From assembly GCF_900182695.1 (NCBI RefSeq), contig NZ_FXTK01000005.1, positions 1 through 64,000 of the forward strand: 64,000 bases of DNA, written 5' to 3'. The stretch comes from Paracoccus laeviglucosivorans (GTDB lineage: Bacteria; Pseudomonadota; Alphaproteobacteria; Rhodobacterales; Rhodobacteraceae). How positions within the stretch are numbered: the stretch's first letter is position 1; every line of letters starts with the position of its first letter. The translations under genes were made by a program, and so were the position numbers. The notes under the pieces are model-generated. The model saw only the letters and a program-made list of their open reading frames with translations, had not been told where the DNA came from and made no database searches. Of this stretch, positions 1 through 7,928 are shown piece by piece.

Positions 1-34
1 AAGGTCGCAGGTTCAAATCCTGCTCCCGCAACCA
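1..34 (+). tRNA. tRNA-fMet, 3' part only
   Basis: The window opens inside a tRNA. The T arm is visible (GCAGG stem, TTCAAAT loop, CCTGC stem), followed by a 7-nt acceptor strand, discriminator A31 and an encoded CCA at 32-34. The last acceptor base is A at position 30, next to CCCGC. Initiator tRNAs carry an unpaired C1-A72 here, and this 3' half is nearly the same as the E. coli initiator tRNA end as I remember it. The anticodon lies outside the window, so the identity is inferred. Confidence 0.7.
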
Positions 35-189
35 ACGAAACCGACTTGGATCCAACCCTCGCCAAAAGCGGGGGCTTTGTCATGTCCGGACCATGAGCGA
101 GCGAATTCATCCCGGCATCCTCCGACAGCGACAGAATCGCCGCCAACTCACAGACCAATTCCATCCGGTGACCGCCCGCCGCAAGATCG

Positions 190-203
190 TGACCTGCCCC
201 CCG
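190..203 (+). repeat. IS terminal inverted repeat, left end
   Basis: TGACCTGCCCCCCG. It is the exact reverse complement of the 14 bases at 1430-1443. Weaker similarity continues inward (GATCCC against GTCCCA), as expected for a longer imperfect IS407-type terminal repeat. Confidence 0.88.
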
Positions 204-215
204 TGGATCCCTCGC

Positions 216-1101
216 TCATAACGAGAGTCTGCTGGTTTGAGATTGGTATTCAGCCTGATCGTTCATGGCAAGCGCGCCGGGCGCGGAGCCAGCAGGTAGC
301 GCAAGCGTCCGGCGCGCCTCGAGCCGCGTCAGGGCGCCGAGCGAGGAGTGCGGCCTGACGGCGTTGTAGTCGTAGCGCCAAAGGGCGATCTTGCGGCGGG
401 CATCATCCAAAGTGTCGAAGATCTCCTCGTTCAGCAGCTCATGGCGCAGGCTGCCGTTGAAGCTTTTCGATGAACGCGTTCTGCTGGGGCTTGCCGGGAT
501 CGATGTAGTGCCAGGCGACGTTGTTCTGGTCTGCCCACTTCAGGATGGCGCGGCTGGTGAACTCGGTCCCGTTGTCGCTGACGATGCAGGTGGGCTTGCC
601 GTAGATCCGCACCAGCGCATCCAGCTCGCGCACAACCCTTGCGCCCGAGATACTGGTGTCGGCGATCAGGCACAGGTTCTCTCGGCAGCAGTCTTCGATT
701 ACCGCCAGGATGCGGAACTTGCGTGATGCCCCGAACGTGTCGGCAACGAAGTCCAGCGACCAGCGCTGGTTCGGCATGAGGGCCATGGGCATCAGCGTGC
801 GTGTGCCACGGGCCCGTTTGCGGCCGCGCCTGCGCCGCACCGATAACCCTTCCTCACGATAGAGCCGATACAGCTTCTTCGGGTTCATCAGCATGCCCCT
901 GCGCTCCAGCATCAGACCGATCCGCCGATAGCCGAACCGGCGGCGCAGCGCGGCAATCTCCTGCATAGCTTTGCGGATCTCCGGATTGTCGGGCGGCCGC
1001 TCTCGCCGCACCGTTTTCGGATCGACACCGATCAGGACGCAGGCCCGGCGTTGCGAGATGTCGTGATCCCGCATTGCCCTCAGCACCGCCTCCCGCCGCA
1101 C
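216..1101 (-). pseudogene. IS3-family transposase OrfB (DDE integrase), frameshifted
   Basis: This is the catalytic subunit of the insertion sequence. From the N-terminus it shows an HTH_21-like region, the first Asp in WSLDFVADTF, the second Asp in VSDNGTEF, and the catalytic Glu in the QQNAFIE segment. The frame is lost right after that Glu: the minus strand has AAAA (plus 464-467) where AAA would give the family sequence ESFNGSLRHELL. The unbroken reading frame ends at 439, and the remaining C-terminal part (LWRYDYNAVRPHSSLG) continues in another frame to 216. Translation is normally expected by -1 frameshifting from orfA; the upstream open part of the frame reaches back to the slippery site. 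Either a disabled transposase or a one-base assembly error. Confidence 0.88.
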
Positions 1102-1112
1102 CTTCGGTGTCG

Positions 1113-1376
1113 TCAGGGCTTTCCCAGAAGATCCTTCAGTACGACATTGTCGAGCATCGCATCCGCCAGCAGGCGATTCAGCTTGCCGTTCTCGTCCTCC
1201 AGAGCCTTTAGCCTTTGGGCATCGGACACGTCCATGCCGCCATACTTGGCCTTGAGCTTGTAGAACGTCGCCGGGCTGAGCCCATGGCGACGACAGACCT
1301 CCGCCGTCGCCATTCCGGCTTCCTGTTCCTTGATCATTCCGATAATCTGCGCCTCGGTGAAGCGGCTTTTCCTCAT
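1113..1376 (-). CDS. IS3-family transposase OrfA (HTH protein)
   Basis: An 87-residue protein with the IS3 OrfA pattern: a helix-turn-helix (FTEAQIIGMIKEQEAG, then VCRRHGLSPATFYKLK) followed by a leucine-rich helix (LKALEDENGKLNRLLADAML) that pairs with the OrfAB transposase. The ATG at 1376 was chosen because AGGAG lies just upstream and the family starts with MRKSRF; an in-frame upstream ATG at 1403 has no comparable site. The gene ends in a GGGAAAG slippery heptamer. Intact, unlike its partner. Confidence 0.88.
   Translation of the reverse strand: MRKSRFTEAQIIGMIKEQEAGMATAEVCRRHGLSPATFYKLKAKYGGMDVSDAQRLKALEDENGKLNRLLADAMLDNVVLKDLLGKP
1119..1125 (-). promoter_or_regulatory. Programmed -1 frameshift site (GGGAAAG) of the IS
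   Basis: On the minus strand the orfA 0-frame reads CTG GGA AAG CCC TGA. The heptamer G GGA AAG fits the X XXY YYZ rule, so a -1 slip would read GGG AAA GCC CTG ACG and enter the open orfB frame. This is the classical way IS3 elements make the OrfAB fusion transposase. A downstream pseudoknot or stem was not verified. Confidence 0.75.
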
Positions 1377-1429
1377 GTCGTCTGCTCCTGCGTGGTGAAG
1401 CAAACTCTACATCAAACCGTGGGACGTTC

Positions 1430-1443
1430 CGGGGGGCAGGTCA
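1430..1443 (-). repeat. IS terminal inverted repeat, right end
   Basis: Reverse complement TGACCTGCCCCCCG, a perfect 14-base match to 190-203. It defines the end of the element upstream of orfA. Confidence 0.88.
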
Positions 1444-1864
1444 CTGCGCTTGTCCTGATGACCGCGGTCCAGAGATACAACTTGCGCGAACCCCTGCTGA
1501 CTGTCAGCATGACGATACCGTGTTGGGCGCGGTGACGATCCCCCCATCCGCTCATGGAAACGCATCAGCGATGCCGCGCTTCCGCCTCGGTCTGTCGTGC
1601 AGGGTGGGCAGGGCAGACCGAGGCCCCTTTCTGAATCTCGCGCTGCATTCGTCGGACATCGCGAAACTGAGGACACGGTTCAGGGCACGCCAAGTGGTTG
1701 CATCAGCGCGCGCGAAATTCCGATGTCAGTTCGCAATCGGCTTCGCACGCGAACGCAGATTCCGGCGGCGGCTGCTTTCTTTCTCCTTTCTCCAGAATGT
1801 TATTGAAGAAATGCCGTGCGAAACTAAGCTGCAATAGCGCCCGCAACATAAGAATGGGGGCTGA
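1444..1864. other. Gene-poor stretch between the IS and the LuxR gene
   Basis: About 420 bp with no convincing gene. Short open frames exist on both strands (for example 1407-1676 minus, 1520-1837 plus), but their translations are Arg/Ser/Pro-rich and match no family I recognise. It holds one strong hairpin (1584-1624), a GACCGCGGTC palindrome around 1459-1468, and an AT-richer 3' part that should contain the promoter of the LuxR gene. GGGGG about 6 bases before the ATG at 1865 is the likely ribosome site. No promoter could be assigned with confidence. Confidence 0.5.
1584..1624. repeat. Perfect 11-bp inverted repeat (hairpin)
   Basis: GCCTCGGTCTG at 1584-1594 pairs perfectly with CAGACCGAGGC at 1614-1624 around a 19-nt loop. 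The plus strand continues CCCCTTTCTG, a weak T-run, so it could be a terminator for leftward-adjacent DNA or a remnant mobile-element end. Function unknown. Confidence 0.55.
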
Positions 1865-3010
1865 ATGGACAATATCATAAGCCGGCATGTGCCCCACCTG
1901 ATCGCGTCCCTGCACTGTGCCGCGCTTGATCCCGCGCAATGGCATGGATTTGTCCTTGCTTTGGAAAATGCCTTGCCCGGTGTCGGAGCGTCACTTTTCG
2001 GTGCGGATACGAACAGGCGTCGTGTTATGTATGTCACCACCGGGGCAGGTATCGATCCGGCTGGGCTAAAGATATTCGCTGACTATTACCACGCAATAAA
2101 TCCTTTCACACCGTTTCTGGCAAATATTCCGCCCGGCTTGGCTCAGCAGTCGCTTGTGTCGATTTCGGATGATGCGCTTGAGCGGACCGAATTCTATAAT
2201 GACTGGATGCGGCATCAGGATGATCTGGCAGGCGGTGTAGCGTTCCGGACGCGCCCGTATAAGGGGCGCTCGCTTGTGATAGGTGTCAACGTGCGGCGTC
2301 ACAGGCGCGAGGTGATCAACGATCAGGCGCAGGCACTGCTGAATTATCTGGAGCCCCATATCAGCCACGCCTTTCATGTCAGCGAAGTGATTGCAGAGTT
2401 AAACCTGCACCACCTTGCGGCAGACCCGGACCTAAAGGCGGAACCCCAAGGTGAAATGGTTATCTGCGATCAGAATTTGACGGTGGTTTGCGCGACGCCT
2501 TATCTGGGTGATGTGCTTGTGGGGCTTTTGCATATAGACCATCTTGGACGACTTCGCTTTGCTGATCCCAAGGCGCAATACTGGGCTGAAAGTCTTGCGG
2601 GCAGGTCTTCTGAAAAAGGATCGCTATTCTTCGGAACGCATCAGAAAGGAGCCTGGACCATCAGGGCATTGGTCGGGGAAATGGCGAATTGCGCATCGTC
2701 TGTTTTTCCGGGTGTGTTTCGGGGCGCAGGCTGGCCAGAACGGCAACTTACCTTTGTAATATCGCGACAGGATGTCACGCGAACGCCAGTTCGTATTCTG
2801 AACGACCGATTTCGACTGTCTGCGGCCGAATCCGCCATCGCGATATTAATCGCCGAAGGGCATTCGACATCCGAGATTGCGGATACACGTCAGGCAAGTC
2901 TGCATACTGTCCGCAACCAGATCCGTGCGGTGCTGCAAAAAATGGACGTCCGTGATCGCGGCGGAATAATCCGCGAGGTTATCGCAATAAAGCGCGACCT
3001 GCACCGATAG
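1865..3010 (+). CDS. LuxR-type (helix-turn-helix) transcriptional regulator
   Basis: A 381-residue protein whose C-terminal 65 residues form a LuxR/GerE DNA-binding domain (FRLSAAESAIAILIAEGHSTSEIA, then the recognition helix SLHTVRNQIRAVLQKM). The N-terminal ~300 residues look like the PAS/GAF-type sensory regions of large LuxR solos in alphaproteobacteria; I see no acyl-homoserine-lactone-binding signature. The ligand and targets are unknown. Codon use is noticeably more AT-rich (ATA, AAT, TTA codons) than in neighbouring genes, and the gene sits next to an insertion sequence, which suggests horizontal acquisition. It is monocistronic and convergent with tam. Confidence 0.85.
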   Translation: MDNIISRHVPHLIASLHCAALDPAQWHGFVLALENALPGVGASLFGADTNRRRVMYVTTGAGIDPAGLKIFADYYHAINPFTPFLANIPPGLAQQSLVSISDDALERTEFYNDWMRHQDDLAGGVAFRTRPYKGRSLVIGVNVRRHRREVINDQAQALLNYLEPHISHAFHVSEVIAELNLHHLAADPDLKAEPQGEMVICDQNLTVVCATPYLGDVLVGLLHIDHLGRLRFADPKAQYWAESLAGRSSEKGSLFFGTHQKGAWTIRALVGEMANCASSVFPGVFRGAGWPERQLTFVISRQDVTRTPVRILNDRFRLSAAESAIAILIAEGHSTSEIADTRQASLHTVRNQIRAVLQKMDVRDRGGIIREVIAIKRDLHR

Positions 3011-3071
3011 GGGCAGCCCGACCCGTCCGATACAGGTCGCTGCGACACGTAAGCCATTTGCGGATGTGCTT

Positions 3072-3842
3072 TCAGCGCCGGGCGATCAGAAACATTCGGG
3101 GAAATGGAAGCAGCACGCCCGCGCCCAGATCGGGATAGGATGGGGCCAGCGCCCTGCGATATTCGTCAAGAAATTCCGTCTGCTCTTCCGCTGACAGCGC
3201 GGCAAGATAGGGGCGAAGCGCTGCGCCCTTGAACCATTCGACGACGCCATTGATGTCGGCCATTTCATGGTAATAGGTCGTGCGCCAAATATCGACGCCG
3301 GTGCATAGCGGGCGCAGCAGCGCGTGCATCTGAGCGGGGGACAGCGGCGTATGCCGCGCGCCGCGCGCGGTTTCCAGCTTGTCCGACCAGCGCGGATCGC
3401 GGCCCAGTTCGGCCAGCCTTTGATGCGGCGGCTCGTCCAGATTGTCGGGCATCTGCACGGCAAGCACGCCACCCGGAGCCAGCAGCGAAACCAGTCGCGG
3501 CATCAGCGTCGTGTGATCCGGTATCCATTGCAACGAGGCATTGGCATAGATCAGATCGACCGGCTGATCGGGCTGCCATTCCTCGATCGTTTCCAGTTGG
3601 AAATGGCAATCGGGCAGCGCCTTGCGGGCGGTGGCGATCATGTCTGCATCCGAATCCAGCCCGGTGATATGTGCGTTCCCGAAACGCTCGACCAGCAGGG
3701 CGGTGGAATTGCCTGGCCCGCAGCCCAGATCCATGACCTTGCCCGGTGCATCCAGCGGCACGCGGTTCAGCAGGTCCAGCGCGGGGCGGGTGCGTTCGCC
3801 CGCGAATTTCAGATATTGCGCGGCGCTCCAGGCGGTGGTCAT
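3072..3842 (-). CDS. tam: Trans-aconitate 2-methyltransferase
   Basis: A 256-residue SAM-dependent methyltransferase that methylates trans-aconitate, a by-product that inhibits aconitase. SAM motif I is DLGCGPGNS (residues 38-46), followed by ITGLDSDADMI. The N-terminal WSAAQYLKFAGERTRPALDLL segment and the conserved YANASLQW and QMPDN motifs are characteristic of the Tam family. Length matches the family (about 250-256). GGAA lies upstream of the ATG. The gene stands alone, divergent from the TyrA-like gene. Confidence 0.9.
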   Translation of the reverse strand: MTTAWSAAQYLKFAGERTRPALDLLNRVPLDAPGKVMDLGCGPGNSTALLVERFGNAHITGLDSDADMIATARKALPDCHFQLETIEEWQPDQPVDLIYANASLQWIPDHTTLMPRLVSLLAPGGVLAVQMPDNLDEPPHQRLAELGRDPRWSDKLETARGARHTPLSPAQMHALLRPLCTGVDIWRTTYYHEMADINGVVEWFKGAALRPYLAALSAEEQTEFLDEYRRALAPSYPDLGAGVLLPFPRMFLIARR

Positions 3843-4101
3843 CGGGCGTTCCTTTTGGAATTGATGCGCCGCGATATTGCCCGATGGTCAAGGTCGGGGA
3901 CAAGCCCGCGCGGATTGACAAACGACCCACCCGCAGCGTAAGGCGCAGGCATGACGTTTGCGATCAGCCTTGCCTCGACTTCGTATTATCCGCTGCCTTA
4001 GGTAGCGGGTCCGACGTTGTTGACCGCTGCCTTTCTGGCCAGCGGGATGACATGGCAAGCATCACAACCCTGGCCGTCCCCTTACCCATCGGACCAGGAT
4101 C

Positions 4102-4812
4102 ATGTTGGAAAAACCCCTTGTCACCATTGTCGGCTTCGGCGCATTCGGGCAGCTTTTGGCGGGCCTGTTGACGCCTTATTGCCGCATTCAGGTGCATGAT
4201 CCCGATATGGGTGCGCAGCTTGCGGCAACGAACGCGGGTCACGGCACCGTCCCAGTGGCGGGAATCGGTGGGCAATACGTCATCCTTGCCGTGCCGGTGC
4301 AGGGCCTGGCCGATTGTCTGCGCCAGATCGCGCCGCATCTGCGCCCCGGCCAGACCGTTATTGACGTGTGTTCGGTCAAAGAGGAACCGGCGCGGCTTAT
4401 GGCAGACCTGCTGCCCGCCGGGGTCGATGTCATTGCCACACATCCGATGTTCGGCCCGCAAAGCGCGGTCGCGGGGCTGGCTGGCTTGCAGGTGGTGCTG
4501 TGCCCGGTGCGCGGTGATGGCTGGCGGCGGCTGGCGGCTTGGCTGCGTCGCGCCGGTCTGCGCATCGTCGTAACCACGCCCGAGGAACATGACAGGCAGG
4601 CTGCGATGACGCAGGGGCTGACGCATCTGCTGGCGCGCGCCATCCATTCGCTGGGCGAACAGCCCCGGATCCGCACGCGCAGCTATGACCTGCTGACCGA
4701 GGCAGTGGCGATGGTCCTGCACGACGCCCCCGATGTGGTCGATGCCATCACCCGCCGCAATCCGCATATCGAAGGGTTGCGCGTGCGGCTGATGCAGGCG
4801 CTTGCTCGCTGA
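4102..4812 (+). CDS. Prephenate/arogenate dehydrogenase-like protein (TyrA family)
   Basis: A 236-residue NAD(P)-dependent oxidoreductase. A Rossmann GxGxxG motif (GFGAFG, residues 11-16) opens the protein; VILAVPVQ, DVCSVKE and THPMFGPQSA follow, which are the signature blocks of prephenate dehydrogenases (tyrosine pathway). It is shorter than classical TyrA (about 280-300 residues) because the C-terminal helical dimerisation domain is reduced. Similar short versions occur in Rhodobacteraceae next to metabolic genes. The in vivo substrate (prephenate or arogenate) cannot be decided from sequence, and another TyrA may exist elsewhere. Confidence 0.78.
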   Translation: MLEKPLVTIVGFGAFGQLLAGLLTPYCRIQVHDPDMGAQLAATNAGHGTVPVAGIGGQYVILAVPVQGLADCLRQIAPHLRPGQTVIDVCSVKEEPARLMADLLPAGVDVIATHPMFGPQSAVAGLAGLQVVLCPVRGDGWRRLAAWLRRAGLRIVVTTPEEHDRQAAMTQGLTHLLARAIHSLGEQPRIRTRSYDLLTEAVAMVLHDAPDVVDAITRRNPHIEGLRVRLMQALAR

Positions 4813-4891
4813 GTTTGGTCGCAAGAAACGGGGTGGCCGGTCCGGCCCCACCGCATATCCCGGCTGCATCGCAGCTAAAGGAGAGCGGGAT

Positions 4892-5635
4892 ATGTTGCAG
4901 GACAAGGTTGCCATTGTCACCGGGGCCTCGGCCGGGATCGGGCGGGCCATCGCGCTGCGTTTCGCAAGCGAAGGCGCGGCGCTGGTGCTGAACGCACGGC
5001 GCGGCGAAAGGCTTGAAAGGGTGGCGCAGGATATTCGCGCGGCAGGGGCGCGCGTGCAGGTCATCACGGGCGATGTGGCCGATGCGCAGACCCACGCGGC
5101 GTTGGTCGATGCCGCGTTGCAAAACTTCGGGCGTCTGGACATCGCGGTGAACAATGCGGGGACGGTCGGGCCGCTGATGCCATTGGCCCAGATACAGCCG
5201 CAGGACTGGCAGCAGGTCATCACCGTCAACCTGACCGCCGCCTATCTGGGTGCGCGCAGCCAGATCCCCGCGATGCTGGGGCAGGGCGGCGGGGCATTGA
5301 TCTTTGTCTCAAGCTTTGTCGGCACCAGCGCAGGCATACCGGGCATGGCGGCCTATGGCGCGTCCAAGGCCGGGCTGATGGGGCTGGTCAAGGGCATCGC
5401 GGCGGATTACGGCGCGCAGGGCATCCGCGCCAATGCCTTGCTGCCGGGCGGCACCGATACCGACCTTGCGGGCGATACGGCGCAAAAGGAATGGGCGGCG
5501 GGGCTGCACGCCATGAAGCGTATCGCCCAGCCCGATGAGATCGCCGCAGCCGCGTTGTTTCTGGCCAGCCCGATGGCAAGTTTCGTCACCGGTTCGGCTT
5601 TGTTCGCTGATGGCGGCAATTCGGCGGTGAAATAG
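4892..5635 (+). CDS. Short-chain dehydrogenase/reductase (SDR)
   Basis: A 247-residue classical SDR. Seen: the TGASAGIG cofactor motif (residues 10-17), NNAG (87-90), catalytic Ser near 140-141, and YxxxK (Tyr155, Lys159). It probably oxidises or reduces a small alcohol/ketone; the substrate is unknown. The start at 4892 was chosen because AAAGGAG lies about 10 bases upstream and the protein then begins MLQDKVAIVTG, typical of the family; the frame is open further upstream to 4802. It is convergent with the GntR regulator gene, with only 7 bases between the stop codons. Confidence 0.88.
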   Translation: MLQDKVAIVTGASAGIGRAIALRFASEGAALVLNARRGERLERVAQDIRAAGARVQVITGDVADAQTHAALVDAALQNFGRLDIAVNNAGTVGPLMPLAQIQPQDWQQVITVNLTAAYLGARSQIPAMLGQGGGALIFVSSFVGTSAGIPGMAAYGASKAGLMGLVKGIAADYGAQGIRANALLPGGTDTDLAGDTAQKEWAAGLHAMKRIAQPDEIAAAALFLASPMASFVTGSALFADGGNSAVK

Positions 5636-5642
5636 CGCCCGC

Positions 5643-6323
5643 CTAGCCCAGAATGTCGCGAAGTTCGTCCTGAACCTTGCGATCCGCGTCAAGGACCAGT
5701 CCGGCCTCGATATGGTCCAGATGGTGCGACATCGCCGCGACCGCCGCATCGGCGTCGCGGCGTTCCAGTGCTGCGATGATCTGTTCATGTTCGTCCGGCC
5801 CGCAATCGGCCTGCGCACTGTCGCGATAGATCGCGGTGATCAGCGAACTGCGCGAGATCAGCTCACCCAGCATGGCCTGCAGAAAATCCGATTGCAGCAA
5901 TTCGGCCAGCAGCAGGTGAAAGCGGCCCGACAGGCGGATGGTGTCCGAAAGATCGCCTCGCGCCTTGGCCTCGCGTTCGTGCAGGACATGGGCGCGCAGG
6001 CGGGCAATGCCTTTGGGCGTGATGGCGACCGACAGCCGTTCGATGATGCGGCGTTCGATGATGCGGCGGGCAAACAACACATCCGCCGCCTCGTTTACGT
6101 CGGGGGCGGGGACGAAAGCACCGCGATTGGGTTGCAGCCGGACCAGCCCGTCGCGTTCCAGCAGGGCCAGCGCCTGACGGACGCGGGCACGGCTGACGGC
6201 AAAAATCTCGGCCAGTTCCTCTTCCTTCAGGCGCGCGCCGGGGCGCAGGCGACGCTCGGCGATGGCCAGCCAGATACGCTCGGCGATCTCGCTCGGTGGG
6301 GCTGAAGATGGGGCGGGGCGCAT
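5643..6323 (-). CDS. GntR-family transcriptional regulator (FCD type)
   Basis: A 226-residue regulator with an N-terminal winged HTH (IAERIWLAIAERRLRPGARLKEEELAEIF, then VSRARVRQALALLERDGLV) and a C-terminal all-helical FCD ligand domain (FADR-like, with EHEQIIAALERRDADAAVAAMSHHLDHI). Such proteins sense organic acids. ATG at 6323 was preferred over an in-frame GTG at 6365 because of the upstream GGAA and the better family start. The linker between the domains contains a 15-bp tandem duplication giving RRIIERRIIERL. Target genes are unknown; the convergent SDR is a candidate. Confidence 0.85.
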   Translation of the reverse strand: MRPAPSSAPPSEIAERIWLAIAERRLRPGARLKEEELAEIFAVSRARVRQALALLERDGLVRLQPNRGAFVPAPDVNEAADVLFARRIIERRIIERLSVAITPKGIARLRAHVLHEREAKARGDLSDTIRLSGRFHLLLAELLQSDFLQAMLGELISRSSLITAIYRDSAQADCGPDEHEQIIAALERRDADAAVAAMSHHLDHIEAGLVLDADRKVQDELRDILG

Positions 6324-6521
6324 GGGCAATTCCGGCGGCTGGGTCGTCAGCCCCGATCTATCCACGCCGCACCCTTGCCCGCAAGCCTTGCAAGAATGCG
6401 TGAGCGGGGCATCAAACCGTCAGGGTTTCACATTCAGGTTGCAAACCCGGTCCATATGCGGACAGACGCAGTTGCCCTGACAAGGGCCAATCAGACAAAG
6501 GGTTTGCATGGAAAAGCCAAG

Positions 6522-6611
6522 TGGCGGAGAGGGTGGGATTCGAACCCACGGAACCCTTGCAGGCTCAACGGTTTTCGAGACCGCCCCGTTCGACCACTCC
6601 GGCACCTCTCC
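6522..6611 (-). tRNA. tRNA-Ser (CGA)
   Basis: Ninety bases on the minus strand with acceptor GGAGAGG paired to CCTCTCC, discriminator G and encoded CCA. The anticodon loop CTCGAAA gives anticodon CGA (reads UCG). A long variable arm (GAGCCTGCAAGGGTTC region) confirms a class II serine tRNA, and the T arm is GTGGG-TTCGAAT-CCCAC. Confidence 0.95.
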
Positions 6612-6775
6612 GCGCTTTTGGGTGGTGGCGGGGATTTACGCGGGCCGGGGTTGAAGCGCAAGAGGCTTCGGGCGAAAAAACCACAAATCTTTATACCCGT
6701 TTCCAACTTTCGGTGAGTGATGCCTTTTCAATACGAAAATAACCGCGCCCTTCCCATGACATCGCGGGGCGCGAC

Positions 6776-7843
6776 ATGCCGCTGCTGATCGGGCCGCTGG
6801 CCGAACCAGCGCTGCGCCTGCGCCTTTCCCCCGATGCCGTGGCCACCGCGCCTTTGTCGGGCCAGTTGCTTGGCGGTGCTCTTGCGGGCATCGCGCCCGA
6901 TGCATTCCCGGTATTTCTGTCCGGTCCGGGGGCGTTACCCGCATGGCAGACCGGCTGGACCCACGCCCTGCAACGTTATGCCGAGATTTTCGGCCTGAAC
7001 CCCGTGATGATCGAGGGGCACGAGGTGCTGGGCATCGGCATCGGCACGGATGACAGCGCGTGGCAGCCCCAGCTTGCCGGTGCGATTGCCGATTGGCTGC
7101 TGGCTTTGCCGCCCGACCGCTCAGTGGCCCAGATCCGCCACCGTCTGCCGATGATCGCGGGCTGGGTCGCATCGCGCCAGCGCGCGGCGGCGGAAAGCGA
7201 TACGCTGCCGCTGATCGGCCCCGTGGGCGAGGATCGCTGGCAGATGGTGTCGCGGACCGAACCTTATGCCAACTATTTCTCGATCGAATCGCTGACCTTG
7301 CGCCAACGGCGTCACCGCGGCGACTGGTCGCCCGACATGCTGCGGGCCGTGTTCGTTTCGGGCGATGCAACGGTCGTGCTGCCCTGGGATCCGGTGCGCG
7401 ACCGCGTGATGCTGATCGACCAGTTCCGCGCTGGCCCCGCCGCGCGTGGCGATCTGCAACCGTGGCTGTATGAGACGGTGGCAGGCCGCGTCGATGCGGG
7501 CGAGGCGCCCGAGAATGCCGCCCGCCGCGAGGCGATCGAGGAAACCGGGCTGCATATCTCACGCCTTGTTCCCGGCCCGCACAGCTATCCCAGCCCCGGC
7601 GCGATGTCGGAATACCTGTATCTGTATGTCGGCATCGCTGATCTGCCCGACGAGGCGGCGGGTTTCGGCGGTCTGGACACCGAGGATGAAGACATCCGCA
7701 GCCACCTGATCCCGCGCGCCGAACTGACCCGCATGGCCATGTCGGGCGAGCTGCGCAACGGCCCCTTGCTGATGCTGGCGATGTGGCTGGAACTTGCCGC
7801 CAAGCGGATTTCCTCGGAACTCGCGTCCTCCGGGGCCGTTTGA
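6776..7843 (+). CDS. trgB: TrgB-like Nudix hydrolase (ADP-ribose diphosphatase type)
   Basis: A 355-residue protein with a complete Nudix box at residues 237-259 (Gly237, Glu243, Arg251-Glu252, Glu255-Glu256, Gly258). The ~180-residue N-terminal part is a gamma-glutamylcyclotransferase-like region, as in TrgB. It should hydrolyse ADP-ribose or a related nucleoside diphosphate. In Rhodobacter sphaeroides trgAB and cysK form a locus that raises tellurite resistance; here the gene directly precedes cysK, which supports the name. trgA is not seen in front of it. Confidence 0.82.
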   Translation: MPLLIGPLAEPALRLRLSPDAVATAPLSGQLLGGALAGIAPDAFPVFLSGPGALPAWQTGWTHALQRYAEIFGLNPVMIEGHEVLGIGIGTDDSAWQPQLAGAIADWLLALPPDRSVAQIRHRLPMIAGWVASRQRAAAESDTLPLIGPVGEDRWQMVSRTEPYANYFSIESLTLRQRRHRGDWSPDMLRAVFVSGDATVVLPWDPVRDRVMLIDQFRAGPAARGDLQPWLYETVAGRVDAGEAPENAARREAIEETGLHISRLVPGPHSYPSPGAMSEYLYLYVGIADLPDEAAGFGGLDTEDEDIRSHLIPRAELTRMAMSGELRNGPLLMLAMWLELAAKRISSELASSGAV

Positions 7844-7928
7844 TCGGGGAAAGACGTACCCGGTCGGGGTTGCCGCCATCCGGCACGCATGTGTAAACCA
7901 AGGTGATCATTACGCGAAAGGCCACGCC

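Larger units (their letters stand above)
190..1443 (-). mobile_element. IS3-family insertion sequence (IS407-like)
   Basis: The element is 1254 bp and is bounded by matching terminal inverted repeats that read TGACCTGCCCCCCG inward from both ends. It carries orfA and orfB on the minus strand in the usual IS3 layout: a small HTH protein followed by an overlapping-frame DDE transposase. OrfA resembles the IS407/IS1222-type OrfA proteins. No direct target duplication is visible: the four bases on the left (ATCG) differ from those on the right (CTGC). orfB has a frameshift, so this copy is probably inactive unless the extra base is a sequencing error. It lies about 155 bp downstream of a tRNA gene. 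Confidence 0.9.

Noticed and set aside
1520..1837. Possible 105-residue gene before the LuxR gene
   Set aside because: No good ribosome site, biased Arg/Ser composition, overlapping frames on both strands, and it crosses a strong hairpin.
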